38,802 nucleotides of DNA from positions 1 to 38,802 of the forward strand of contig NZ_DAIEIF010000058.1 of assembly GCF_027352905.1 (NCBI RefSeq), read 5' to 3'. Source of the DNA: Acidocella sp. (GTDB taxonomy: Bacteria > Pseudomonadota > Alphaproteobacteria > Acetobacterales > Acetobacteraceae). The position numbers were made by a program, and so were the translations under genes. Of the stretch, positions 20,533-29,794 are shown piece after piece (positions within the stretch are counted from its first letter, which is position 1; every line of letters starts with the position of its first letter). The notes beneath the pieces are model-generated. The model did no database searches and was not told where the DNA came from. It worked only from the letters and a program-made list of their open reading frames with translations.

Positions 20533-21988
20533 GCAGGAGGAGACCCTCGCCTTTCTCTCCCGCCAGGCGGAGCGGGTGATCTCCACCCACATCTCGCATG
20601 TCTTTCTGGGCGGCGGCACCGCTTATAAAATCAAGCGGGCGGTGCGCTTTCCCTATCTGGACTATACGAGCCTGGCCGCCCGCAAGATTTTCTGCGAGCG
20701 GGAGCTGGCGTTGAACCGCCGCACCGCGCCGGGCCTGTACCGGCGGGTGCGGACCCTCACCCGCGCCGCGGATGGCGGGCTGGAATGGGACGGGGCGGGA
20801 GCGCCGGTGGAATATGTGCTGGAGATGAGCCGTTTTCCGGACGAGGCGCTGCTCGGCGCTGCGGCGGCGCGCGGGCCGGTGGACCGGGGCGTTCTGCGCG
20901 ATCTCGCCGATACCATCGCCGGCTTTCACGCCAAGGCGGAGACCGCCACGGGCGCGGGGCTGGAAAAGGTGATCGAGGGCAACGCGGAGCGGCTCAGCGC
21001 CGCCTGCCCGCCGCTCGATGCGGCCGTGGTGGCGGAGCTGAACGACGCCAGCCGCGCCGCCCATGCCAGGCTGGCGCCGTTGCTCGCCCGCCGCGCCGCC
21101 GCCGGGCGCGTCCGCCGCTGCCATGGCGATCTGCATCTCGACAATATCGTGCTGCTGGAGGGGCGGCCCGTCCTGTTCGACTGCATCGAATTCTCCGATG
21201 AATTCGCCTGTATCGACGTGCTCTACGATCTCGCGTTTCTCTTGATGGATTTGCTGCGGCGGGAAGACGCCGGGGGCGCCGCGCTGGTGGCGAACCGCTA
21301 CATGGATGTCAGCGGCGATGAGGACGGGCTGGCGGCCCTGCCCTTGTTCATCTCGGCGCGCGCCGCCATCCGGGCGCATGTCTGCGCCGCCCAGGGCAAG
21401 GCGGCTGTGGCCGGAGCGTATCTGGCGCTCGCGGCGCGGGCCTTGCGCCCGGCCTCCCCCCGGCTGGTCGCCGTGGGCGGGTTCAGCGGCAGTGGCAAAT
21501 CGACCCTGGCGGCGCGGCTGGCGCCGCGTTTCTCGCCCCCGCCGGGGGCGCGGGTGCTACGCTCGGACGTGTTGCGCAAACGCCTCGCCGGCGTGACGCC
21601 CGAGACCCGCCTGCCGGCCCGCGCCTATACGCCCGCAGGCAGCGCCCGCGTCTATGCGGAGCTGCTGCGCCTGGGCGAGGCCGGGCTGCGCGCCGGCTTT
21701 ACCATTATTCTCGACGCCGCCTTTCTCCGGGCGGCCGAGCGCGGCCCGGCCATCGCCCTGGCGGCGCGGCTGGGGCTGCCCTTTGACGGCTTCTGGCTGG
21801 ACGCGCCGGATGAGGTGCTCGCCGCGCGCCTCGCCGCCCGGCGGCGGGACGCCTCGGATGCGGGGGTGGAGGTTCTGCGCGCCCAGCGGGACTTTGCCGA
21901 ACCCCCCGCCACCTGGCCACCGGGCGAAGCGGCACTGGAATTATTTCCCGGGGCGGCGGATGGCGCGCCGCCGCATCTTTCCGGTTGA
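20525..21988 (+). CDS. Fusion of APH-like kinase and P-loop ATPase/kinase
   Basis: 487 aa. Residues 1-300 are an aminoglycoside-phosphotransferase-like fold: the Brenner motif CHGDLHLDN at 199-207 and the metal-binding aspartate D219 in LFDCIEF. Residues 314-480 are a P-loop domain with Walker A GFSGSGKS (319-326) and LRSDVLRKRLAG shortly after, as in gluconate/zeta-toxin-type small-molecule kinases. This two-domain arrangement is known (often annotated bifunctional phosphotransferase/ATP-binding protein) but its substrate is not. It is not evidence of aminoglycoside resistance. It starts within the last 8 nt of the ftsH-like gene, so translation is probably coupled; a link with membrane proteolysis is speculative. 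Confidence 0.8.
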   Translation: MAEQEETLAFLSRQAERVISTHISHVFLGGGTAYKIKRAVRFPYLDYTSLAARKIFCERELALNRRTAPGLYRRVRTLTRAADGGLEWDGAGAPVEYVLEMSRFPDEALLGAAAARGPVDRGVLRDLADTIAGFHAKAETATGAGLEKVIEGNAERLSAACPPLDAAVVAELNDASRAAHARLAPLLARRAAAGRVRRCHGDLHLDNIVLLEGRPVLFDCIEFSDEFACIDVLYDLAFLLMDLLRREDAGGAALVANRYMDVSGDEDGLAALPLFISARAAIRAHVCAAQGKAAVAGAYLALAARALRPASPRLVAVGGFSGSGKSTLAARLAPRFSPPPGARVLRSDVLRKRLAGVTPETRLPARAYTPAGSARVYAELLRLGEAGLRAGFTIILDAAFLRAAERGPAIALAARLGLPFDGFWLDAPDEVLAARLAARRRDASDAGVEVLRAQRDFAEPPATWPPGEAALELFPGAADGAPPHLSG

Positions 21989-22286
21989 CGTGTTTATTTT
22001 TTTAATCGTACCGTCGGCCCCAAGAAATGGCAGCAGGCGGCGGATGTCGGAATTTCGAGGTCAAGCATCATCCTTTACCGGGTTGGCGCGATGTTTGCAC
22101 ACGCAGCCGTTATGACAACGCGCTTGCAAAGGGCGAAAGAAGCGAAACCGGACGCGGCCCGGGTTGCGCCGCGCCGCGCCGGGCAGAATTTGCCCCATAA
22201 AAAGCCGGTTTGATGCTAGAAAAAGCAAATGCCGCCGCTCGTCTCCCGGTTCCACCATCACGTTACATAAAAGCTGGAGTGTCCGT
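21989..22286. other. Intergenic region upstream of the pot operon
   Basis: 298 nt with no credible coding region. It starts with a T-rich stretch (21992-22005) and holds a moderately AT-rich area (about 22190-22235) that is the likeliest place for the promoter of the downstream importer operon, but no -35/-10 pair is convincing. GGAG at about 22276-22279 serves the next start. No riboswitch motif recognised. Confidence 0.5.
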
Positions 22287-23420
22287 ATGAGCGCCCCCCT
22301 CTCCGCCGGTCAGGATGTCAGGCTGGAGCATGTTGTCAAACAATTCGGCGGCTGGACGGCGGTCGACGATATTTCCCTCACCATCAAGGGGGGCGAATTC
22401 TTTTCCCTGCTCGGCCCCTCCGGCTGCGGCAAATCCACCACGCTTTCGATGATCGGCGGGTTCGAATCGCCGACCTCCGGCGCGATCTATCTGGCGGGGG
22501 AGGATGTCAGCCGGCTGCCCTCCTATAAGCGCGACGTGAACACGGTGTTTCAATCCTACGCCCTGTTCCCGCATCTCGATATTTTCGAGAATGTCGCTTT
22601 CGGCCTGCGGCGCAAGGGCGTGAAAAAAGCCGAGATCACCGAGCGGGTGAATACTATGTTGAAACTCGTCGATCTCACCGGTTTCGCCAAGCGCAAGCCG
22701 GGGCAGCTTTCCGGCGGGCAGCAGCAGCGCGTGGCCCTGGCCCGCGCTTTGGTCAACCGGCCGAAGCTTCTGCTGCTGGACGAGCCGCTGGGCGCGCTCG
22801 ATTTGAAACTTCGCAAGCAGATGCAGATCGAGTTGAAGCGCATCCAGCACGAGGTCGGTATCACCTTCCTCTTCGTCACCCATGACCAGGAGGAGGCGAT
22901 GGCGATGTCCGACAGGCTGGCCGTGATGTCCAAGGGCCGGATCGAGCAGGTGGGCACACCGGCGGAGGTTTATGACCATCCGGCGACGGAATTCGTCGCC
23001 TCCTTCCTCGGCGCCTCCAATTTCATTCCGGGGGAGGTGGTCGGCCAAAGCGGCGATACCGCCGCGATCCGGCTCGAGGATGGCGCGACGGTCAACCTGC
23101 CCGCGCGCGCCTTGCCGCCGGCGGCGAAGATGGTGAAAATCGGCGTGCGTCCGGAAAAATTCATCATCCTCGCCCGGAATGAGAGCGCGCCGCCGGGATG
23201 GAACGCGATCGAGGCCAGGACCGGCGTCTCGGTCTATCTCGGCGTCAGCCGCCAATACATGATGGAGAGCGCCAGCGGGCGGCCTCTGAACGTCTATACA
23301 CAAAATTCCGGCCAGCTCGGTGAGCTCGCCCCGGGCGAGACGGTGCGGCTCGCCTGGCATCCCGATCATACATTCGCCGTCAACGCCAACGAGACCCAAC
23401 CCGAAGGAGAGCAACGATGA
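22287..23420 (+). CDS. potA: Polyamine-type ABC importer, ATP-binding protein
   Basis: 377 aa. Walker [11 protein letters not shown]-loop [18 protein letters not shown], signature LSGGQQQR, Walker [17 protein letters not shown] and H-loop [13 protein letters not shown] form the ATPase domain (about 10-245). A C-terminal TOBE domain follows (about 285-365). This is the CUT1/PotA-type architecture. Together with the next three genes it forms a complete importer for spermidine or putrescine; the exact substrate is inferred. The ATG at 22287 has GGAG 8 nt upstream. Ends in an ATGA overlap with the binding-protein gene. Confidence 0.92.
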   Translation: MSAPLSAGQDVRLEHVVKQFGGWTAVDDISLTIKGGEFFSLLGPSGCGKSTTLSMIGGFESPTSGAIYLAGEDVSRLPSYKRDVNTVFQSYALFPHLDIFENVAFGLRRKGVKKAEITERVNTMLKLVDLTGFAKRKPGQLSGGQQQRVALARALVNRPKLLLLDEPLGALDLKLRKQMQIELKRIQHEVGITFLFVTHDQEEAMAMSDRLAVMSKGRIEQVGTPAEVYDHPATEFVASFLGASNFIPGEVVGQSGDTAAIRLEDGATVNLPARALPPAAKMVKIGVRPEKFIILARNESAPPGWNAIEARTGVSVYLGVSRQYMMESASGRPLNVYTQNSGQLGELAPGETVRLAWHPDHTFAVNANETQPEGEQR

Positions 23421-24643
23421 GCAAGGACGATCAGAACGGCCGAGATCTGACCCAGGCGTTTTACCGGGGCCTGACGCAGCCGCGTCTCAGCCGGCAGAAT
23501 TTCATGCGCGGCGCGGGTGCCGCGATGATGGCGGCGCTGGCGCCGCAAATCGCCCGGGCCGAAAAGGTGAAGGATTGGCCGGCCTGGTGGGCGAAGCAGA
23601 AGCCGACCAAGGAGTTCGTCTTCGCCAACTGGCCGCTTTACATCGATGTTTCGTCGGACGGCAAGGACCATCCCTCCATCGACGAATTCACCAAACAGAC
23701 CGGCATCCATGTCACCTATAAGGAGGTGATCCAAGAGGTAGGCCCCTTCTATGCCCAGGTGGCGCCGGTGCTGAAGGCGGGCCAGGCGACCGGCTATGAC
23801 ATGATGGTGATCACCAATGGCTGGTACCTCACCGAAATGCTGATGCAGAACTGGCTCGTGCCGATCTGGCAGGAGAAAGTCCCGAATTTCGCCAAGAACG
23901 CCAGCCCCAGCGTCAAGAATCCGCCCTTCGACCCCGGCAACAAGCACACGATGGTATGGCAATCGGGGCTGACCGGCATCGCCTATAACCCCAAGCTCAC
24001 CAAGCGCGAGATCACCAGCTTCGATGATCTCTGGGACCCCGCCTTCGCCGGGCATATCGGCATGTTCAGCGACATCATCGAAATCGGCAGCGCCGCGATG
24101 CTCAAACTGGGCATCAACCCCACCACCTCCACCCCCGCGGATTGGGAAAAGGCCGCCGCGATCCTGAAGGATCAGAAAGCCAAGGGCCTCGTGCGCCAAT
24201 ATTACGATCAGAGCTACATCAACGCGCTGGAAAGCGGCGATGTCTGGATCACCATGGCCTGGTCCGGCGATGTCTACCAGGCCAATTCCAAGGGCTATAA
24301 GGACCTCAAATTCGTCGTGCCCAAGGAAGGCTGCTCGATCTGGCACGACAATATGTGCATCCCTGTCGGCGCGAAAAATCCCCTCTCCGCGCTGGAATGG
24401 ATGAATTACTATTATACGCCGGAGGCGGCCGGCCTCGTCGAGGATTACGTGAATTATATCTGCCCGGTGCCGGCGGCGAAGGATTACATCCTCAACGTCA
24501 TCAAGGACCCGGATGTCGCCAATTCCCCGCTGGTCTTCCCGCCCGAATCAGAGCTGGCGCGGACGCATGAATACCATCCGTTCAAGAATTACGCCGAATA
24601 TCAGAAATGGTTGAACATCTTCAACCCGGTCGTCCAGGGCTGA
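23417..24643 (+). CDS. potD: Polyamine-type ABC importer, periplasmic substrate-binding protein
   Basis: 408 aa. It looks like a PotD/PotF-class extracytoplasmic binding protein: the mature part begins near [11 protein letters not shown], and [27 protein letters not shown] is the segment that in the family lines the binding cleft. The export signal is unusual: about 25 polar residues, then [25 protein letters not shown]. This resembles a Tat signal, but the second arginine is a glutamine (SRQNFM), so Sec or a degenerate Tat route is possible. Substrate could be spermidine, putrescine or another cationic amine. The ATG at 23417 overlaps the potA stop. Confidence 0.88.
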   Translation: MSKDDQNGRDLTQAFYRGLTQPRLSRQNFMRGAGAAMMAALAPQIARAEKVKDWPAWWAKQKPTKEFVFANWPLYIDVSSDGKDHPSIDEFTKQTGIHVTYKEVIQEVGPFYAQVAPVLKAGQATGYDMMVITNGWYLTEMLMQNWLVPIWQEKVPNFAKNASPSVKNPPFDPGNKHTMVWQSGLTGIAYNPKLTKREITSFDDLWDPAFAGHIGMFSDIIEIGSAAMLKLGINPTTSTPADWEKAAAILKDQKAKGLVRQYYDQSYINALESGDVWITMAWSGDVYQANSKGYKDLKFVVPKEGCSIWHDNMCIPVGAKNPLSALEWMNYYYTPEAAGLVEDYVNYICPVPAAKDYILNVIKDPDVANSPLVFPPESELARTHEYHPFKNYAEYQKWLNIFNPVVQG

Positions 24644-24655
24644 GGGAGACGAGGC

Positions 24656-25513
24656 ATGCGGCTCGGCGGCAAATTAGCACCTTATTTGCTCAGCCTGCCG
24701 GGCTGGGCCTATCTGCTCGTCTTCTTCCTCATCCCGCTCGTGTCCATGCTCGGCATGGCGCTGGCGGTGGGCGACCCGATCTCCGGATTCGTCATCTCGT
24801 TTAATTTTCAGGAATTCGTCGACGCGTTCAACGGCTATCAGGCGCCCTTCATCCGCTCTTTCTGGTACGGCACCGCCTCCACCATCGTCACCTTGCTGGT
24901 CTCCTACCCCGTGGCCTATTGGATCGCCTTTTACGGCGGGCGCCATAAAAGCACTTATCTGTTCCTCATCATGCTGCCCTTCTTCGTCTCCTTCGTCATC
25001 CGCGTGCTGGCCTGGGAGTTCATTCTGTCCGATCAAGGGGTCATTCTCGGCACGCTGAAGCAATTCGGCATCCTGCCGCAGAGCAGCCGGATTCTCTCCA
25101 CCCAATGGGCGGTCATCGGCGGCCTCATCTATAATTCCTTCGCCTATTACGTGCTGCCCCTCTACGTGGTGCTGGAGAAGCTGGACCGCCGGCTGGTGCG
25201 CGCCGCCAACGATCTCTACGCCTCGCCCGTGACCGCCTTCATGAAGATCATCCTGCCTCTTTCCGCCCCTGGCATCTTCGCCGGTTTCCTGCTCGTTTTC
25301 GTCACCAATGTCGGCGATTACGTGAACGCCGCGCTGCTCGGCGGGCCGGGCACCTACATGATTGGCAATATCATCCAGGACTCCTTCTTCCAAAGCCAGG
25401 ATTATCCGATGGCGGCGGCCCTCTCCTCCATTCTCATGCTCATGCTCATGGTGGCCATCCTGCTCTACTCCAAGGCCTTCGGCACCGACACCATTCAGGA
25501 ATACGCCGCATGA
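24656..25513 (+). CDS. potB: Polyamine-type ABC importer, permease (PotB-like)
   Basis: 285 aa with six predicted membrane helices, starting at about residue 10. The EAA-type coupling loop is visible near residues 185-215: AANDLYASPVTAFMKIILPLSAPGI. Standard PotB/PotH permease of a type I importer. It has a good GGGAG site upstream of the ATG and ends with an ATGA overlap with the second permease gene, so both are made together and probably form a heterodimer. Confidence 0.92.
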   Translation: MRLGGKLAPYLLSLPGWAYLLVFFLIPLVSMLGMALAVGDPISGFVISFNFQEFVDAFNGYQAPFIRSFWYGTASTIVTLLVSYPVAYWIAFYGGRHKSTYLFLIMLPFFVSFVIRVLAWEFILSDQGVILGTLKQFGILPQSSRILSTQWAVIGGLIYNSFAYYVLPLYVVLEKLDRRLVRAANDLYASPVTAFMKIILPLSAPGIFAGFLLVFVTNVGDYVNAALLGGPGTYMIGNIIQDSFFQSQDYPMAAALSSILMLMLMVAILLYSKAFGTDTIQEYAA

Positions 25514-26343
25514 GCGCCGCCGCTTCCCTGCCGCCACCCCCCTCGGCCTACCGCCCCCGCCGCCTGGGGGAGCGCGTGCTGGGCATCTTCACCTGGGCGA
25601 TGATCATCTACACCATGCTCCCCATCGCGGTGATGGTGGTCTTCAGTTTCAATTTCGCCCCCAATGGCCGCATCGCGCTCAACTGGCAGCATTTCACCTT
25701 CGCCAATTATGGCGACGCCTTCGCCATTCAGGATCTCACCGGCGCGCTGATGCACTCGCTGGAGGTCGCCATCGGCAGCGCCCTGGCCTCGGCCCTGCTC
25801 GGCACGCCGCTGGCCCTGGCCCTGGCCCGCTACCGCTTTTTGGGCAAGACGCTGACGGATCTGGTCATTTTCGCGGATATCGCCGCCCCGGCCGTGGTGG
25901 TGGGCGCCTCGCTCCTCTCGATGTTCCTGGCCCTCAACCTGCCGCGCGGCCTGCTAACGATTTTTATCGCCCATGTCGCCTTCAATCTCGCCTTCGCGGT
26001 GGTGGTCATCCGCGCCCGCGTCTCCGGGCTGGACCGCGCCCTGGACCGCGCCGCGGCGGATCTCGGCGCCACCCCCTGGATCGCGTTCTGGACGGTCATC
26101 TTCCCGCTCATCCTGCCGGGCATCGTCGGCGCCTGCCTGCTCTGCTTCATGCTGTCCATCGACGATCTCATCATCACCACCTTCGTCGCGGGGCAGACAT
26201 TGACCTTCCCGCTCTGGGTCTATGGCGCGGTCAAGGTCGGCATCCCGCCCCAGGTCTTCGTCCTCTCCACCTTCATCTTCGCGGGCGGGGTTCTGCTGGC
26301 GCTGGTCAATATTGCCCTGGCGAGCCGCAAGCAGGCGGTCTAA
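25510..26343 (+). CDS. potC: Polyamine-type ABC importer, permease (PotC-like)
   Basis: 277 aa, six helices. The coupling loop is DRAAADLGATPWIAFWTVIFPLILPGI, and a SIDDLIITTFVAG segment follows, as is usual in PotC/PotI proteins. A Pro-rich N-terminus precedes helix 1. It is last in the importer operon; the downstream cation diffusion facilitator begins 31 nt after its stop, close enough to be cotranscribed. Confidence 0.92.
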   Translation: MSAAASLPPPPSAYRPRRLGERVLGIFTWAMIIYTMLPIAVMVVFSFNFAPNGRIALNWQHFTFANYGDAFAIQDLTGALMHSLEVAIGSALASALLGTPLALALARYRFLGKTLTDLVIFADIAAPAVVVGASLLSMFLALNLPRGLLTIFIAHVAFNLAFAVVVIRARVSGLDRALDRAAADLGATPWIAFWTVIFPLILPGIVGACLLCFMLSIDDLIITTFVAGQTLTFPLWVYGAVKVGIPPQVFVLSTFIFAGGVLLALVNIALASRKQAV

Positions 26344-26374
26344 CCTGCCGGTATTCGAGCGAGGAGAGAGAGCA

Positions 26375-27313
26375 TTGCCGCATGATCACGGCCATGACCA
26401 TGCCGGCGCGCATGGTCATGGCGGCCATAGCCACGCCCCGGCGGATTTCGGCCGCGCCTTCGCCATCGGCCTCGCGCTCAATCTCGCCTATGTGTTCGGG
26501 GAGGCCGGTTTCGGCCTCGCCGGGCATTCTCTCGCTTTGCTCGCGGATGCCGGGCATAATCTCAGCGACGTGCTGGGCCTGGCCGGGGCCTGGGGCGCAA
26601 CGGCGCTGGGGCGCAGGCTCCCCTCCGCCCGCTATACCTACGGGCTGCGCCGTTCCTCCATCCTCACCGCGCTCGGCAACGCGGTGCTGCTGCTGGTGGT
26701 CACTGGCGGCATCGCCTGGGAGGCGATCCAGCGCCTCTTCCACCCTGGCCATCCCGCCGGCCTCACCATCGTCGTCGTCGCCCTCATCGGCATCGCCGTC
26801 AACGGCGTCACGGCGCTGCTCTTCCTCTCCGGCCGCAAGAACGACCTCAACATACGCGGCGTCTTCCTGCACATGGCCGCCGACGCCCTGGTTTCGGCCG
26901 GCACCGCGGCGGCGGGCTTGGTCATTCTGTTGACGGGTTATAGTTTGGTGGACCCGCTGGTCAGCCTCGCCATCAGCGTGGTCATCGTCGCGGGCACCTG
27001 GTCTCTGCTCCGCGATTCCCTCAATCTCTCGCTCGACGCGGTGCCGGAGGGGATCGATCTCGCGGCGGTGGAAGCCTATCTGCGCGGCCTGCCCGGGGTG
27101 GTGGCAATCCACGATCTCCACATCTGGGGCTACAGCACCAGCGATACCGCCCTCACCGCCCATCTCGTCTCGGATGAGGTGGAAAGCTCGGCGCTGCTGC
27201 CGCGCATCGCCGAGGATATGCGGCATCGTTTCGGCATCGGCCACGCCACCATCCAGCTCGAATCGACGGAGGTCGCGGCGGCGTGCCATCTCCGCCCGGC
27301 GGAGGTCATTTGA
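26375..27313 (+). CDS. Cation diffusion facilitator (Zn/Cd/Co efflux), ZitB/CzcD-like
   Basis: 312 aa. A His-rich N-terminus (HDHGHDH, then HGHGGHSH) precedes six membrane helices and a cytoplasmic C-terminal domain. The transport site is seen as HSLALLADAGHNLSD in TM2 and HMAADALVS in TM5, giving the HxxxD pairs of zinc-type CDF proteins. Proton-driven efflux of zinc or similar ions is expected. The start is taken as TTG at 26375 with GAGGAG 8 nt upstream, because no in-frame ATG precedes the His-rich stretch. It could be read through from the pot operon. Its stop codon region overlaps the convergent membrane-protein gene by 8 nt. Confidence 0.9.
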   Translation: MPHDHGHDHAGAHGHGGHSHAPADFGRAFAIGLALNLAYVFGEAGFGLAGHSLALLADAGHNLSDVLGLAGAWGATALGRRLPSARYTYGLRRSSILTALGNAVLLLVVTGGIAWEAIQRLFHPGHPAGLTIVVVALIGIAVNGVTALLFLSGRKNDLNIRGVFLHMAADALVSAGTAAAGLVILLTGYSLVDPLVSLAISVVIVAGTWSLLRDSLNLSLDAVPEGIDLAAVEAYLRGLPGVVAIHDLHIWGYSTSDTALTAHLVSDEVESSALLPRIAEDMRHRFGIGHATIQLESTEVAAACHLRPAEVI

Positions 27314-28835
27314 GGCTGAGCGGCGCGGCGCAGAGGTAAGGCGGCAGCCAGCACGGCCAGCCGAGGCCCGGCGCGGGGCGGAACCGCGCGAGGGCCGGGC
27401 GCGGAAACGGGCCGGGCAGCGTCACCTCGTCCCCCACCAAACCCGTATCGGGGCGGCTGGGCGGAATGCCCGCCAGCACGTTCCACTCCTCATCGCCGGC
27501 GAAGGGACGGCGCAATGCCTCGGCATAGATCAGCCCATCCCGGCCCGGGACGAGATGAATATCGAGCAGATTATATTGCGGCCCCAGCCGGTCGGCCACC
27601 AGGGACCGGCCGAAATACACCGCCTGAAATGACACCGGCGGCGAGGAAAACAGCACCAGCCGGGCCGGTTCGCGCGGGCCCGCCGCCACCGGGCGCAAAT
27701 GCAGGCAGGCGGGCAACAACACCACCGCCAGGGCCAGGGCCGCGGCGGCGGGGCGCTGGCGGCATTGGCGCAGCCACAGCCAGGCGAACAGGGCCAGCAG
27801 CGGCAGCAGCCATTTGAAATAATGGATGTTGTTATATCGCCACAGCCCGCTGGGCAGCAGATCGGTATAAGCGAGCATCATCACAGTATAGGCAAAAGCC
27901 GGCAAGGCCAGCAGAGCCGTCAGCCAGCGCCGCCCCCGCCGCGCCAGCATCAGCAGCAGCCCCGCCGCGCCCAGCGGCAACCAGGGCAGAACCGCCAGCA
28001 TGCCTTGCCCGTACGGGTACCATGGGCGCGGCTCGATGAGGATGACATAGGCCTTCCAGCCCAGCCGGGCGAAATCCAGGCCGAAGGCGGCGGAAAGCCG
28101 CATATAGGGCGTGGGATGCGGCCCATAGATGGCGAGATACAAGCCCAGATAGGCGGCGATGACGGCCACGCCCCCGGCGCAGAGCGCGGCCAGCCCCCGC
28201 CAGCCGCCCGGCCGGGCGAGCAGCGGCCCCAGCAAGCACAGGCCGATCAGTCCACTCAGCACGGCATCGGCCGGGCGGCAAAGGGGGATCAGCCCGAGCA
28301 GCGCCCCCAGCCCGCAACTCAAGCCAAGGGTGGGGCGGCGGGCGGGCGGGCCGGCGAAGCGGCTGGCCAGCCCCAGCGCCAGCCAGATCAAGGCGGCGGA
28401 GAGGGTCGTCGTCCAGGGAATCAGCCATTGCGAGGCGATACGGGGATAAAGGATCGTCGCGGCGAGAAACAAGCCCAGCGCCAGCCAGCGCCCAACGCCG
28501 AACCGCGCCGCCACCAGCTGAAACCCGGCCAGGGCGGCCAGATAGCAGAGCAGATCGGGGGCCAGCGACGCATAAAAATCGGGCAGGGCGGCAAAGGGCG
28601 CCAGCAGCAGCGGGTAGAGCAGCGGATACCAATGCAGATCCGGGCGCAACGCGCCATGCAGAAAGGCGCGGGCGGAGACGAAATAATGGCTTTGATCCGC
28701 CCAGCCCGACCAATAGGCGGGCGCCAGCCCCTTGAGTGTCGTCCGGTCCGACTTGATGGCGGCCAATAGCAGAAACGCCAGCGCGGCGGCGAGCCTGTCC
28801 CCCTGGGCGCGGCAAACCCGGCTAAATCCCTCCAT
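27306..28835 (-). CDS. Multi-pass membrane protein, GT-C glycosyltransferase-like
   Basis: 509 aa with about 10-11 hydrophobic helices through residue 395, then a soluble C-terminal domain of about 110 residues. The early periplasmic loop (YWSGWADQSHYFVSARAFLHG) contains acidic residues at the place where lipid-linked GT-C glycosyltransferases (ArnT/PMT type) have their catalytic aspartate, and the overall shape agrees, but there is no diagnostic motif I would rely on. It lies 3 nt after pip, so is cotranscribed with pip, the aminotransferase and the dehydratase gene; a role in cell-surface glycan assembly is inferred from this. Ends tail-to-tail over the CDF gene. Confidence 0.6.
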   Translation of the reverse strand: MEGFSRVCRAQGDRLAAALAFLLLAAIKSDRTTLKGLAPAYWSGWADQSHYFVSARAFLHGALRPDLHWYPLLYPLLLAPFAALPDFYASLAPDLLCYLAALAGFQLVAARFGVGRWLALGLFLAATILYPRIASQWLIPWTTTLSAALIWLALGLASRFAGPPARRPTLGLSCGLGALLGLIPLCRPADAVLSGLIGLCLLGPLLARPGGWRGLAALCAGGVAVIAAYLGLYLAIYGPHPTPYMRLSAAFGLDFARLGWKAYVILIEPRPWYPYGQGMLAVLPWLPLGAAGLLLMLARRGRRWLTALLALPAFAYTVMMLAYTDLLPSGLWRYNNIHYFKWLLPLLALFAWLWLRQCRQRPAAAALALAVVLLPACLHLRPVAAGPREPARLVLFSSPPVSFQAVYFGRSLVADRLGPQYNLLDIHLVPGRDGLIYAEALRRPFAGDEEWNVLAGIPPSRPDTGLVGDEVTLPGPFPRPALARFRPAPGLGWPCWLPPYLCAAPLSLK

Positions 28836-28838
28836 CCC

Positions 28839-29789
28839 TCACAGAAGCTCCCGGCTGCGTTCCAGCGCCGTCAGCAGCGCCGCCCGCACGCCCGGCTCCA
28901 GCGCGGAATGCCCGGCATCGGGCACGATGGTCAGCCGGGCGGTTTTCCAGGCGGCGGCAAGGTCGAAGGCCGATTGCGCCGGGCAGATCATATCGTAGCG
29001 GCCCTGGATGATTTCCGCCGGGATCGCCTGCAGCCGCTCCATATGGGCAAGCAGCCCGCCCGGCGGCAGAAAGAGGCCGTGACGGAAATAATGCGCCTCG
29101 ATCCGCGCCAGCCCGATGGCGGTGCGGTCCTGGGCGAAGGCGGACACCGCCTCGAAACTTGGCAGCAGGGTGGAGCAGGACCCCTCATAAACGCTCCAGG
29201 CCCGCGCCGCCGCGGCCTGAACGTCCGGGTCCGGATGGGTGAGGCGGCGGAAATAGGCTTCCAGCAAATCGCCCCGCTCCTCTGGCGGCAAAAATCCGGC
29301 GAAGGCGGCGTGGATGTCCGGAAAGACGCGCCGCAAACCGTAGAGGAACCACTCCACCTCCTGCGGCCGGCCGAGAAAAATGCCGCGCAGCACCGCGCCC
29401 GCCACGCGCCGGGGGTGGGCCTGGGCGTAGGCGAGCGCCAGGGTCGAGCCCCAGGAGCCGCCGAACAGCAGCATCCGCTCGATGCCGAGAAACCGCCGCA
29501 GCGTCTCGATATCATCGACGAGGCGGGGCGTGTCATTGCCCTCCAGCCCGCCTAGAGGGCGCGAGCGCCCGGCCCCGCGCTGGTCGAAGACGATCAGGCG
29601 CCAGATGGAGGGGTCGAAAAACCGGCGATGCACCGCCCCCGCCCCGGCCCCCGGCCCGCCATGCAGAAACAGCACCGGCTTGCCCGCCGGGTTGCCCACC
29701 TGCTCCCAATACATCACATGCCCGTGCGAAAGCGGCAGATAACCGGATTCGAACGGCCCGATATCGGGAAAGAGATCGCCGCGCGGCAT
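28839..29789 (-). CDS. pip: Proline iminopeptidase (alpha/beta hydrolase, S33)
   Basis: 316 aa. Oxyanion motif HGGPG (43-47), nucleophile S112 in GGSWGS, acid D266 in GRYDMICP and base H294 in DAGHSALE. DQRGAGRSRP is the family signature after strand beta-4. It releases N-terminal proline from peptides in the cytoplasm; no signal peptide is present. It lies 5 nt after the aminotransferase gene and 3 nt before the membrane-protein gene, an unusual place for a peptidase but consistent with plain operon packing. Confidence 0.93.
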   Translation of the reverse strand: MPRGDLFPDIGPFESGYLPLSHGHVMYWEQVGNPAGKPVLFLHGGPGAGAGAVHRRFFDPSIWRLIVFDQRGAGRSRPLGGLEGNDTPRLVDDIETLRRFLGIERMLLFGGSWGSTLALAYAQAHPRRVAGAVLRGIFLGRPQEVEWFLYGLRRVFPDIHAAFAGFLPPEERGDLLEAYFRRLTHPDPDVQAAAARAWSVYEGSCSTLLPSFEAVSAFAQDRTAIGLARIEAHYFRHGLFLPPGGLLAHMERLQAIPAEIIQGRYDMICPAQSAFDLAAAWKTARLTIVPDAGHSALEPGVRAALLTALERSRELL

Positions 29790-29794
29790 GGCCC

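Noticed and set aside
20525-21460. Aminoglycoside resistance gene
   Set aside because: The APH fold is shared by many small-molecule kinases; the fusion to a P-loop domain and core-genome setting give no support for antibiotic resistance.
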